The notes under the pieces were generated by a model. That model worked only from the letters and a program-made list of their open reading frames with translations. It was not told the origin of the DNA and did no database searches. The translations under genes were made by a program, and so were the position numbers. Source: Eulemur rufifrons (Eukaryota; Chordata; Mammalia; Primates; Lemuridae). From it: a stretch of DNA of 64,000 nt. The DNA is taken from assembly GCF_041146395.1 (NCBI RefSeq), contig NC_090984.1, positions 127,910,280-127,974,279 of the forward strand, in the 5' to 3' direction. Positions 9,191 to 19,499 of the stretch are shown here, in pieces. The first letter of the stretch is position 1. The number at the start of each line of letters is the position of its first letter.

Positions 9191-9573
9191 CTGAAGAGAT
9201 TGGAAACTTACAACAAGAAATATTAAGTACCTTCAGTCACAAACTTAAATTGCTCTCTGAAGCTGACATTATTAATGACATCTCTTCTGGTTTAGAGTCA
9301 GCTGATCCACTTTATCATCTTAAGATCTATGGGAGTTCCACTGTTGTAACTTTTGGCACTATTTTAATCCTTTGCTTGTGTTTATTTATAGTCTGGAGAA
9401 AACTCCAAACAAGACAAGAATCCGGAGACCAATGCCTCGCTGTGATGGCTGTCCAACTCCATCAACTTTCTTCAAAAAATAAAAAAGGGGGAGATGTTGA
9501 GCCTAAGAATATTGAGTTACAGAAATGCCCCCTGTATTTCTGGAGACAAGATTTGATTTCAGAAGTCAAATAA
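9157..9573 (+). pseudogene. env transmembrane subunit (TM), membrane span and tail
   Basis: The frame continues TM: an amphipathic helix (LQQEILSTFSHKLKLL), then GSSTVVTFGTILIL leading into a single membrane span and a basic WRKLQTRQE tail. Translation would run through the polypurine tract and stop at TAA 9571-9573, 79 bp inside U3, so env overlaps the LTR as in several betaretroviruses. Confidence 0.8.
9481..9494 (+). other. polypurine tract
   Basis: AAAAAAGGGGGAGA directly precedes the TG that opens the 3' LTR. This is the plus-strand primer site of reverse transcription, and its position fixes the LTR start. Confidence 0.88.
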
Positions 9574-9842
9574 GGCTTTGCCTTAAAGAAAAGATAAATG
9601 TGTTAGTTGAAAAGCTGCCTCGTCTCAGGAGGTCATCTCACTGGTCAGTAGAAGCTGCACTTCAAAGAGACAGCTGTAAACTGGGCCTTTGGTTCTCACC
9701 TGTTTTGAAAGACAAGGCATGCCTTTTCCTTAGAACCAAAAGGTTGCTGGAGCTGACAGGTAGACCCCCAGAGATGAGAGCTGATCATATAGATATGCTA
9801 ATGCCCAAGCCGGGCCCAGATGGTACCATGCGGTTCAAGTAA
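9525..9842 (+). CDS. open frame in U3 of the LTR, function unknown
   Basis: 105 codons from an ATG 30 bp inside U3 to TAA at 9840-9842. The same frame is open from 25709 in the solo LTR (80 codons), but there an extra A breaks the link to the upstream ATG. Over the shared part the two copies differ at only about four bases, all changing an amino acid. No signal peptide, membrane span or known motif is seen. Mouse mammary tumour virus has a protein gene in this position, but I see no sequence likeness to claim here. It may be a chance open frame in a conserved enhancer. Confidence 0.3.
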   Translation: MPPVFLETRFDFRSQIRLCLKEKINVLVEKLPRLRRSSHWSVEAALQRDSCKLGLWFSPVLKDKACLFLRTKRLLELTGRPPEMRADHIDMLMPKPGPDGTMRFK

Positions 9843-10072
9843 TTAACACAAAGCACAGCTCATGTTGACTTCTGGGATCATCTCTGTCTCCAAGAACACA
9901 ATCACCGGAGCCAAGATTCCCTGTTTGTTGCTAAAGTAATAGCCTTATCATAAAACTTACAAGTTTGCCCCAAGATGATTTTATAACTCATTGTTCCCCC
10001 AGTTAGAGTTAGTTAAGGGATCTGTAGTAGCCTTTTAGGAGACTTTGACCCCAAAGCATACTGCCTGTTAGT

Positions 10073-10124
10073 ATGCAAATCCCGTTGCCCTTGGCAATGG
10101 GGAGCCTGTATGTACCCTATAAAA
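10073..10124 (+). promoter_or_regulatory. LTR core promoter: octamer and TATA box
   Basis: ATGCAAAT (10073-10080) is a perfect octamer-factor site. TATAAAA (10118-10124) follows 37 bp later. Both are conserved in the solo LTR (26184-26191 and 26229-26235). Transcription would start about 25-30 bp after the TATA box, pointing away from the provirus. Confidence 0.65.
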
Positions 10125-10762
10125 TACCTGTGTGGAGTTTCAGTCGGGGAGATATTTTATGCAGGTAAAATATTTCCATCCGGGTACACTCCTTTATCTA
10201 TTTTCATAAACTTTTACTTTATAAACTATATCTTTGGCTCTGTGTATTATTATTGCCATTACTTTATCTTTTATTTCTGTTTCCTACTATATTTTTCATC
10301 CTTTGAGATGACCCCTGCCTGAGAGACCTGATCTGAAGAAAAAAACCTCTTTGCAGGGAGCGTAGCTAACTCCCTGCAAACTGGCATTGTCAACTTAGAG
10401 ACCATGATTGAAATAAAGAGAAAAAAAAAATCCTCTTTGCGGGGAGCGTAGCTAACTCCCCACAGATGGTGTCTTGGTAAATTCTCAGCATGGGTGTTCA
10501 GACCCCAGTGGGCTGTACTTGAGGAGAACAAGTTTGAACTAGAAATACATGTTCCCCAGAAGGGCTGTAACTCAGCTTCAGAATTTAGTCCCTAAATCAG
10601 ATTGAGATGATCTTGGATTATGAGTTCTGCCAGGCACCTGGAAGAAATGAAAGTAAGACTTCTCTGGAAGAAAATAATATCATTTTAGGCCTCAAATTAT
10701 TTATGCCAACAATTTAGTATTTGTTAGCTTATTTTATAAATAAGAACATACAGTCAAAATCA

Positions 10763-10893
10763 TGGCCAGTGGGCACCGTGGCTCACACCTGTAATCCCAG
10801 CGCTTCAGGAAGCTGAGGCAGAAGGATCACTGGAGGCCAGGAGTTTTGAGACCAGCATGGGCAACGTAGACAGACTCCATCTCTACAAAAAAT
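10763..10893 (+). mobile_element. Alu left-arm monomer, sense
   Basis: One Alu arm: 'ccgtggctcacacctgtaat', 'aggaagctgaggcagaagga' and 'catctctacaaaaaatgagg'. No second arm. Confidence 0.8.
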
Positions 10894-10894
10894 G

Positions 10895-11255
10895 AGGAAG
10901 ACATTTCAAAAGCTCAGGGAAAGCTAGGCCCCCCACACCAGTTAGCCCAGCTGTGGCTGCAAAGGACAAGTTCTTCAAGGAAATGCAAAGTGCCACTCCA
11001 GTGAACACATGAATGACAAAAAAGCAAAACAGCTTTATTGCTGATACAGAGAAAGTTTGTGTGCTCTGGATAGATCACTCCAGCTACAACATTCCCTTAA
11101 GCCAAAATCTAATTTAGAGCAGGCTCCTCTCTTGAATTCCATGAAGACTGAGAGAGGTGAGGAAGCTGAAGAAGAAAAGGATGAAGCTAGCAGTTGGTGC
11201 ATGAGGCTTAAGTAAAGAAGCCATCTCCATAAATAGAAAATGACTACCATCCTAG
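10895..11255 (+). mobile_element. Tigger1 transposase fragment
   Basis: Decayed DNA matching the N-terminal, DNA-binding part of the Tigger1 (TcMar) transposase: 'agctttattgctgatacaga', 'acaacattcccttaagccaa', 'gagagaggtgaggaagctga' and 'aagaagccatctccataa'. No open frame survives. Confidence 0.75.
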
Positions 11256-12000
11256 GAGAATATGATTATTGGGATTTTGTTTTGACTAGAATTTCTGTCC
11301 CTCTCGGAGACCAAAATTTAGCTTGTTGCATATTTTGGAGCAATGTTTTTTAATAAATGTACTGCAAACCAGGTGTAATTCAACTCAATGAAAAAAACCA
11401 ACAGAAATCTCAAGCTATTTTGAAACAGGAAGGGGAAAATTTGCAAATAGAAGTTTTTCCCAACTGAAAAAGAGAGGGCAAAACAAATGAACCCTTTGGA
11501 AGGTATTAAAGAAGCTGTCACAATCTGAGTGCCAAGCAAGGTGATTGTCAGTCCTCAAATGCCGTTGATCTCTGCCTCCAAAAAAAAACAAATCATTTTA
11601 TCTAAGTTATAGTAGTCAAGCCTGTAAATAAATATTTTTAAATTTCTGAAGCTGTTCCTCCCCACTAAAAGATGCTCAAAATTAAAAAAAAAAAAATCAA
11701 AATATTTTTTAGCTACTTTTGTCAGAAAGGTAACTATTTCATAAGGTGTCACTATGCATGTTGGCCCTCAGTTTATCACGGTGTAACACACCATCTCTCA
11801 GGTTTTGCCGTGACAGTAGGTAACAAGGCTTCCAGACTCTCTTCAACACCTCCAAGCTCCCCTTTCTCCAAACACAAAAGGAAGAAGAAAACTACAAACC
11901 CCCATCTCCCCGCCCTACAGTTCCTGGGAAGAGACGGTCCTCACATTGTTCCTGCTTAGACCCCTGAAGCCTGGAGAAGGAGATGGGGACAGCTGTGCCA
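11256..12000. other. unassigned sequence
   Basis: AT-rich to 11790, then mixed composition. Short open frames are scattered without codon pattern or splice context. I see no gene or named repeat. Confidence 0.4.
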
Positions 12001-12295
12001 GTGGGCAAGGACGACGTCCAATAAGGGGGAGGAAATTTGGCTGAGGGGACAGACGGGAGAAGGGACATGGAGAGGAGGGGTCAGTGGAGATAAAATGGTG
12101 AGGGGGGTGAGAAGAAAGAGCAAAAAACCAGGGAGAAAGGAGTGAGGATCACACAAGACAGAAAAAGATAAAATGGAAGAGAAAAAGAAGGGTCAGGGTT
12201 AAAGGACGCAGAGACGGTGGCAAAGAGAACGCGGAAAAGGCTGTCACTGGGAGGAAGGGAGATTAAGGGGGTGCTACCTAAAGGGCTTCACCCCA
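12001..12295. other. purine-rich strand upstream of the CpG island
   Basis: Nearly 300 bp with strong G/A bias on the plus strand. It contains CCAAT at about 12018-12022 ('gtccaataag'). It could be the flank of a promoter. Confidence 0.4.
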
Positions 12296-12700
12296 GCAGG
12301 TGAATGGGCTGCACGGGGAAGGGGGAACTGGAAACCGAGCGGGTGGCAATAAGGGGCTGTGGGCGAAGGCAGGAGCCTGAGGGGGACGCCGGAGCAAGGG
12401 AGCGGCGGGGACGCGGGGGCAGCGGCTTGGCCGGCCTCGCTCCCTCACCGAGGCTGAGCCACCCGAACCTCGGGCGCAGCCTATGCCTCTTTCCTTCAGA
12501 AGCCGGAAGTGCCGCAGCCACAGCCCGCCCTGGAGCAGAAGCTCCGCCCTGCAGCGGAAGCTCCGCCCTGCGAGGCCCCGCCCCAGCGTGAGAGCCGCGC
12601 CTGCGCGTTCCTGTTTCCGTTGCCGGGTCCTGGGGGGCGGGGTGTCTATGTCACTGAGCAGCCAGCAGAGGGCAGGCTCCTAATTGTTCAGAGCCCCGCA
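12296..12700. promoter_or_regulatory. CpG island with promoter-type motifs
   Basis: GC-rich with many intact CpGs. It has an ETS site AGCCGGAAGTG near 12500, GC boxes (GCCCCGCCCC, GGGGCGGGG), two 'gaagctccgccctgc' repeats and an NRF1-like CGCGCCTGCGCG near 12597. This is the make-up of a TATA-less housekeeping promoter, possibly bidirectional. No first exon or start codon can be tied to it; the open frames inside (for example 12304-12591) look like GC-driven chance frames. The minus-strand ZMYND11-like exon is 21 kb away and in the wrong position to use it. Confidence 0.6.
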
Positions 12701-12904
12701 GTGTCTGAGCGTGTCCAAGGGGGTTGTGGGGACCTGTCACCTGGGCGCTGCTTGGTGAAGCCTGGGGGACTCCAGGGGACTGCCACAGTGGGTATGGGGA
12801 GCAGCCCTGCTCCGATGGTCAAGAAGCTGAGGAGCCTGATCTAAGGCCAGGAGGGAACACTGGGTACCGACTCCCAGCCCAGGCATCCCATCCTCCATCC
12901 CCCT

Positions 12905-13560
12905 CGCCTGTGAGAAACTGGAACCCTCATACATTGCTGGTGAGAGTGAAAAATGGTGCAGCTGTTGTTGAAACCCTCTGGTGGTTCCTCAAAAGGTTAA
13001 GCATAGAATTACCGTATGACCCAGCAAGTCCACTTACAGGTGTGTAACCAAAAGAATTCGGAACAGAGACTCAAACCTACACTTGCATACTAATGTTCAT
13101 AACAACTGTATTCACGCTAACCAAAAGGCAGAAACAACCCAAATGTCCATCAACAGATAAATGGATAAAGAAAATGTGGCGAGTACACACACAGGAATAT
13201 TACTCAGCCATGAAAAGGAACGGAGTTATGACACCTGCTACAGCATGGGTGAATCTTGGAAACGTTATGATAAACAAAATAAGCCAGGCACAAAAGGACA
13301 AACACCATATGATTCCACGTCTGTGAAATATCTAGAATAAGGCAGATTCATAGAGATAAAGTATGTTAGAGGTTACCCGGGGCCAAGGGCAGGGGAAATG
13401 GGAGTTATCGCCTAATGGTTACAGAGCTTCCGGTTGGTATAATGAGAAAATTGGAAATATATAATGGTGATGGTTGCACAACATTGTGAATGTACTTAAC
13501 GCCACTGAACTACACTTACAAATGGTTACAGTGGCAAATTGTGTGTATCACAAGAAAAAT
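12905..13560 (+). mobile_element. L1M LINE-1, 3' end of ORF2 and 3' UTR
   Basis: ORF2 C-terminal wording ('aatgtccatcaacagataaa', 'ggaatattactcagccatga') and the L1M 3' UTR ('atggttgcacaacattgtga', 'ccactgaactacac'). Frame broken. Confidence 0.85.
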
Positions 13561-13649
13561 AGGTTTAAAACAAAATACTTTTTAAGATACACAAAAGCTG
13601 AAAGAATCAATCAGCAACAGACTCTTAAACTGCAAGAAATGTTAGACGT

Positions 13650-14170
13650 ACTTTAGGCAGGAGAAAAATGATACCAGATGAGATTATGTTTAGAGATCTG
13701 GCCATGGTAACCAAATGGGTAGTATGTGACTTTTTTTCTTTTTAAAACGTCTTTAAAAGATAATTGACTGTTTAAACAAAAATAACAATAATGAAATTGG
13801 GGCGTATAACACATGTGTAAGTAACACATATGACAATAGCACAGAGACCCGAGGGGAAGCGACGGAAGGACGGAGCATGCTGTAAGGCTCTTACGCTGCA
13901 CAGAAAGTGGTGTCGTATCACTGGAAGGTAGAAACCAACGGTATTGTGACGTATCCTACGCTGCACAGGACAGCTGCCCACACAAAGAACTATCCAACCC
14001 AAAATGTCAGCTTGAGAAACCATGCCCTAAAGCTAAATAACTAAAACAGTAAAACAAAAAGTTATAGCTAATGGGCCACAAAGGAAATAAGAATGAAAAA
14101 ATACTCAATGGAAAAGAAGTCATAAAAGAAAACAGAGCAAAGAGCTGATGAGATGAAGGGAAAACATACA
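13650..14170 (+). mobile_element. L1ME-type 3' UTR fragment
   Basis: 'taaaagataattgactg', 'gtaagtaacacatatgacaa' and 'agttatagctaatgggcc' follow the old L1ME 3' UTR. A sister fragment is at 36973-37420. Confidence 0.55.
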
Positions 14171-14292
14171 GGAGGGTTTGGTGAATGGAACATGGTGGAA
14201 ATGACATGGTGCCAGCTCCAGGCCCAGGACTCATGAAACCAGCAGCTTCCACTGTCTGTCTCTCGGAACATTTGCTCTGGAGGAAGCCTTCG

Positions 14293-14998
14293 CTCACATC
14301 GCCACCTGGGCTCCACCTCTTGTCAGACCAGTGGTGGCATTAGATTCTCATAGACTCTCGAACCCGACTGTAAACTGCGCGTGGAGGGACCTAGGTTGCG
14401 ACTTCTGATGAGAATCTAATGCTGGATGGTCTGAGGTGGAGCGGAGGCCGTGATGCTAGCGCTGGGGAGCGGCTGCAAATGCAGATTACCATTAGCAGAG
14501 AGGTTTGACTGAACAATGAATGTGATGCACTTTGTTTTTTTGTTTTTTTGGGTTTTTTTTGAGACAGAGTGTCGCTTTGTTGCCCTGGCTAGAGTGAGTG
14601 CTGTGGCATCAGCCTAGCTCACAGCAACCTCAAACTCCTGGGCTCAAGCGATCCTCCTGCCTCAGGCCTCCCGAGTAGCTGGGACTACAGGCATGCGCCA
14701 CCATGCCCGGCTAATATTTTTCTATATATATTTTTAGTTGGCCAGATAATTTCTTTCTGTTTTTTTTTTAGTAGAAACGGGGTCTCGCTCTTGTTCAGGC
14801 TGGTCTCGAACTCTTGTCCTCGAGCGATCCACCCGCCTCGGCCTCCCAGAGTGCTAGGATTACAGGCGTGAGCCACCGCGCCCAGCCTGATGCACTTGAA
14901 TCATCCCAAAACCTTTACCCCCTCCCCTGGTCTCTGGAAAAATTGTCTTCCATGAAACCGATCCCTGGTGCCAAAAAGGTTGGGGACTGCTGGGATAT
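14293..14998. mobile_element. hAT-like non-autonomous DNA transposon, split by an Alu
   Basis: Left part 14293-14532 and right part 14888-14998. Inside is an inverted repeat ATTAGATTCTCAT (14340 region) and ATGAGAATCTAAT (14409 region), a hallmark of this familiar element. The right end reads 'cctggtgccaaaaaggttgg' and 'ggactgct'. Exact family not assigned. Confidence 0.65.
14533..14887 (-). mobile_element. Alu (strepsirrhine-type dimer), antisense
   Basis: Target duplication TGATGCACTT at 14523-14532 and 14888-14897. T-rich tail on the left. Inserted inside the hAT-like element. Confidence 0.93.
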
Positions 14999-15506
14999 AA
15001 GACAAACATACAAAAATAAATTCTATTTGAATATACTAGCAATGAATGACTGGAAATTGAAATTACGAATGATACCATTTACAATAGCATTTAAAAAGAA
15101 ATATTTACAGGTAAATCTGACAAAACTACAGAAGACCTGTACTATAAAAACTGTAAACATTGCAGAGTAAAAATAAAGGGTGAGACCTCAGCACAGGGAA
15201 AGATACATCTTCGCAGCTCAGAAAAACACTCAGACATCAATTCTGACCAAATTGATCTGCAGATTCAGCACAAGCCCAGTCAAAATCTCAGTGTTCTCTG
15301 TTGTAGAAATTGTCAAGCTGATTCTAATATTCATGGGGACATGCAAATGCTGTAGAATAAGTCCTCCGGAAAAAAAAAGAACAAAGTTGGAGGACTAATA
15401 CCATTCAATTTCAAGATTTTTTATAAAGCTATGGCAATCAAGACAGTGGTAAAAGACAGACAAATAGCTCAATAGAATGAAATAGAGAGTTCAGAAATAG
15501 ATTAAT

Positions 15507-15828
15507 GGCCGGGTGCGGTGGCTCACTCCTGTGATCCCAGCACTCTGGGAGGCCGAGGAGGGAGGATCACTCGAGGTCAGGAGTTCAATACCAGCCTGAG
15601 CAAGAGTGAGACCCTGTCTCTACTAAAAATAGGAAAAAAAAAAAAAAATTAGCCAGGTGTGGTGGTGGCACCTGCAGTCCCAGCTACTCAGGAGGTGGAG
15701 GCAGGAGGATCACTCAAGCCCAGGAGCTAGAGGCTGCAGTGAGCTAGGCAGACACCGTGTCACTCTAGCCCAGGTGACGGAACAAGACTCTTTCTCCAAA
15801 AAAATAAATAAATAAAAATAAAAGGAAA
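15507..15828 (+). mobile_element. Alu dimer, sense
   Basis: Two arms, A-rich linker, A/T-rich tail. Target duplication AGAAATAGATT (15493-15503) and AGAAATAGACT (15829-15839). Confidence 0.92.
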
Positions 15829-16455
15829 AGAAATAGACTCACTCATGCATGGAAAACAAATGTGTTACAGATGAGCAAAGGCCATGCAGTGGAAAAAGGA
15901 TTGTCTTTTCAATAAATTGTGCTGGAAAGTGTGGCTACTTATGTGTCAAAAAAAAATTAACTCATTCCACACCTCATACATATATGAAAATTAACTTAAA
16001 ATGGGCCATAAATATAAATGTAAAACTATAAACTTCCAGAAGAAAATAGAAAATGTTTGTGATCTTGGGCTAGGTGAAGATGTCTTAAATATAACACCCG
16101 AAGCATGATTTTCTGAATAAACACGCAGAATTTTATCAAGATTTTAAACTTATATTCTTCCAAAGACACTGTTAGCGTGAAAATACCAACCATAGACTGG
16201 CAGGAAATATTTGCAAAGCCTGTACCTGATAAAGGACTTGTATCCAGAATATGTAAATAGGTCTCAAACTCAGTAATAAAAAATAAATAACCCAGTAACA
16301 AAATCAGCAAAAAATTTGGCCAGATACTTCACCAAAAAGATGCTCAGAAGACAGGTCAGTATGCTCAATGTCATTAGTCGTGGGGGAAACGCGACTTACA
16401 ACACAGAGAGAATTGCTGCGCATCTACCCGAGTGGCTGAAAGAAAGAGACTGGCA

Positions 16456-16632
16456 GGCCACGCAGGTCTGGCTTCGCGGGCCTGTGGCCTGTGTGGCGAC
16501 ACAGAGCCCCTGCACCTTGTTTCATGCCCTCCTGTTTTCATCTGGAAATGCTTAATGATCTCAGAACACGGAGCCCGGCGTTTTCATTTTGCCCCAGACC
16601 CAGCAAATTATATAGCCAGTCTCGACTCCACA
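16456..16632. repeat. nested insertion of an unassigned mammalian repeat
   Basis: About 177 bp of higher GC interrupts the L1M ORF2 between 'agagactggca' and 'ttagcaaggatagggg'. The block ('ggtctggcttcgcgggcc', 'ttttcattttgccccagacc') recalls a medium-reiteration mammalian repeat, but I cannot name it. Confidence 0.5.
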
Positions 16633-16830
16633 CGTTAGCAAGGATAGGGGAAAGTGGAGCTCTCACACACCGCTGGTAGCAATGTTAAATGGAACCACCA
16701 CTTTGGAAAACAGTTGGGCAGGTTCTTAAAAAGCTAAGCATTTACCTCCATAGGACCCAGCATTCCCACGCTTAGGTGTATACCCAAGAGAAATAAAAAT
16801 ATATGTGAAAGATTATATAGATTTTATGGG

Positions 16831-17419
16831 GATTAACTAACCAATAAAACCCCTTTTCTTTCCATTATATCTTTCATGAATAGCGAAGGCATTACAAATA
16901 CTTTCTGTTTAAAAAGTTTCTCTATTCATCTGTCCCAAAGGTCACACTGTAAATAATTACCTTAGATTTTGACCTCTTATTTATGCAGTGACAGTAATTA
17001 AAATTAGAAAAGTAAAACATTTGTTTATTTTAAAGCTACTAGAGACTTAACTATCCCTTCCATAACAGGCAAAGTTTTCATTTGGGGGAAATAAACCGTT
17101 TTTACTGTGACACATACACTACTTCCATTATTAATATTGGTTCCATTTTATAAAAAGAGAGTTTTTTTTTTAAATTCAAAGTTGTGATTTCAATAATGAT
17201 GAATTGTACATTTTATAGCTTGCTCTAATCTTTTAACACAATTAACTTGGACCTATCCCCAATTTTACCAACTTCTTACAAACTTACCAGTCTATAACAA
17301 TGACACAACTGATGAAAATGACATATCTGTGTAATGATGCAAAACTCACCATAGGTTCAAGAATAATGTACTTGTTTCATATCTGAAGATTAAATATATT
17401 GTAAATTTGGGGGGAGGTG
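16831..17419. other. unassigned AT-rich sequence
   Basis: No open frame, splice structure or repeat recognised. Confidence 0.45.
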
Positions 17420-17716
17420 TCTTTTTTCTTTTTTTGGAGACAAGGTCTCGCCCTGTTACCTGGGATACAGTACAGTGTTACTACCACAGCTCACTGCAAC
17501 TTCAAACTCCTGGGCTCAAGTGATCCTTCTGCCTCAGGCTCCACAGTAGCTGGGACTACAGGCACATGCCACCACGACTGGCTCTCCCCCCCATTTTAGT
17601 AGAGATGGGGTCTCGCTCTTGCTCAGACGGGTCTCGAACTCCTGGCCTCAACCAATCCTCCCTCCTTGGCCTCCCAAAGTGTTAGGATTATAGGCACGAG
17701 CCACTGCACCAGGCCT
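17420..17716 (-). mobile_element. Alu dimer, antisense, diverged
   Basis: Reverse Alu arms from 'ggagacaaggtctcgccctg' to 'gccactgcaccaggcc'. No clear target duplication. It lacks the long inter-arm segment of the younger copies, so it is older. Confidence 0.88.
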
Positions 17717-18850
17717 AAAATAGACTGTAAGTTGTAAAATCCATTTCCTTGGTTGTTGGGAAAAAGAGCACAGGCAGCAGCAGAGGACTGTCCTGGGACA
17801 CTCTTCATCACACAGCAGTCACAGTTTAGTCAAAATCATACCCGAAAGCCCAACCTTGACTACTCAAGACACAGGGCTACACTCTGCCATCAATTAGAAA
17901 ATGGTTACCTTTCTGAAAACCCTCAGGATAAATTTCCTTCTGGTTTTAGTACTGTGAACAATAGCTACGGTTCACCTGGGCAACCGATTTGCTTTATGGC
18001 CATCATTAAAATGTTGAGCCTGCCCTTTTATACCAAAAGCCAAATTTGTGACACATCCTTAACAAGCTGTAGGAATTCACGGAAGACTTTCTTGTATTAG
18101 GTTTCCTCCTGGCTCTATTTTAGATCCTAAACTTCATTTCTCTTTTCATCATCCTTCTCATCCCTTCTAATATGTATAGCCTTACTCTGTTTCTTCTTTT
18201 CCAATTGTCCTCAAAATATTTTTGGAACAAAAGAAGTTCTAATAAAATACACCGTGTATACTTATTGATACACATGAGGACAATGTGCACACATGCACAC
18301 ACATAGATTAAAAGCCAACCGAATTTTATTCTTTCTCCAGGATGATGGGGGACCCTGCTTCCTGCGCTGTGTGGCTCGCGTGTTGCACCGACAGCACTGG
18401 TGACAGTGCCCGTCTCACTCTTGGCCAGCAGCAAATATTCCCATCTCTTGTTTCTCCATTCCTCAGCAGTTGAGAATAGGAGTTAATCAACGTCTTATAA
18501 TGAAATGGGATGTTTCAAAATGTTACATTGAAGCTCAGTTCCACCACTGAAAACATTTGTTATGTTTTTCTCATTATACATTTACTAGCCCTAAACCAAA
18601 TCTAACTGTATTTTGTACAACATTTAGTACACAATCTATTTTAACAGAACTCTAAGACAAACTTTCAACGATTAGCAAAGTTTATGCTGTATAACCTACT
18701 AATTTTATTGAATGGGTTTTCTTTCAAAATAAATTATGTAATTAAAAATTAGAAAATTACATCTTTCTAAATCATATACATTTTTAAAACTTCTATTTTC
18801 ATTTTAAACTCAATTATAAAAAATTATCACAATAATGTACATTGTACCCA
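17717..18850. other. unassigned sequence
   Basis: Mixed AT-rich DNA. The open frame at 17753-18100 has no recognisable domain. Nothing supports a gene. Confidence 0.4.
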
Positions 18851-18945
18851 AAAAGCCCTAACCTCAGCATGCTGTAATTCATCCATGTAACCCAAAATAC
18901 TTGCACCCCCTAAATCTATTGAAATAATAAAAAAAAAACCTAAAA
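18851..18945 (+). mobile_element. LINE-1 3' tail
   Basis: 'catgtaacccaaaatacttg', 'caccccctaaatctattgaa' and 'ataataaaaaaaa' resemble the polyadenylated end of strepsirrhine L1s. Confidence 0.5.
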
Positions 18946-19499
18946 AAATGGTCACAATAAAATTATATGCTTTGTCCATTTGTCAGAGAAAAATAATTAA
19001 CGGTAAATACTAGGCCTTCTTTTTCAATTCTGTATGAAATTCCTCTTGATAACACTTGATAGAATTCTATTCACAACAACACTCAGCCAAATACACTTCT
19101 TTCTATAGTACTAAGTGTTCAGAAACACACAGCATTCAAATAATGTAGTTTCCATGTAATTAGGATATCATTTTCAGTTTGATAATCTGGCATAGAAAAG
19201 TCTTCCAGTGGAAGAAAAGAGAAATAGCTAAAAAGAAACAGTTGACTTAAAGGATGATGATTACTACTGAATGAACCGGTTCCCTAAAACGTAGTGGAAT
19301 GGGCTGTCAATGCCTGAAAGTGACAGAGACGTGCACGTCTGGGAACAGAAGGAAAGCTCTGCTGGCAACACAACAGTGATCCGACCAGGGAGGATAATCC
19401 ATTTTTTCATTACATATCTATCCCACCTCCCGACCCCTGTTTATCATCCACGTTCCCCAACAGGCTTCGGTGCCATCCACTTACTCCTTCTTTAAAATT
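18946..19499. other. unassigned sequence
   Basis: No repeat or gene recognised. Confidence 0.4.

Larger units (their letters stand above)
5894..10464 (+). mobile_element. defective endogenous betaretrovirus-like (class II) provirus
   Basis: About 4.6 kb on the plus strand in retroviral order: 5' LTR remnant, pro, pol fragments, env, polypurine tract, full 3' LTR. The flanks GATGGG (5888-5893) and GATGGT (10465-10470) match at five of six bases, fitting the 6-bp duplication of class II retroviruses. Class II is supported by a G-patch at the protease C-terminus, pro and pol in different frames joined by a -1 shift, env starting inside pol, and a TM protein with a CX7C motif. Gag, most of reverse transcriptase and RNase H are missing, and env carries frameshifts. 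It cannot encode a virus. A solo LTR of the same family lies at 25603-26503. Confidence 0.9.
9495..10464 (+). repeat. 3' LTR, full length with duplicated end
   Basis: It begins TGTTGAGCC and ends CCCCACA before the GATGGT flank. U3 holds an octamer and TATA box near 10073-10124. The last part occurs twice: GAGACC...CTCCCTGCA (10323-10378) and GAGACC...CTCCCCACA (10398-10464). The solo LTR at 25603-26503 has only one copy, which accounts for the 69-bp length difference. Each copy ends in a small hairpin. Confidence 0.88.
14999..16830 (+). mobile_element. L1M LINE-1 ORF2 region, interrupted twice
   Basis: Decayed ORF2 DNA ('tttataaagctatggcaatc', 'ataaattgtgctggaaagtg', 'acccagcattcccac'). It is split by an Alu at 15507-15828 and by an unrelated GC-rich block at about 16456-16632. 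No long open frame survives. Confidence 0.82.

Noticed and set aside
9525..9842. Calling the U3 frame a superantigen gene
   Set aside because: Only the position resembles that of mouse mammary tumour virus; it is far shorter and I see no shared motif.
12304..12844. Overlapping frames of about 66-111 codons in the CpG island as first exons
   Set aside because: All overlap in different frames, are rich in Arg/Ala/Pro as chance frames in CpG islands are, and lack a clear donor and partner exon.
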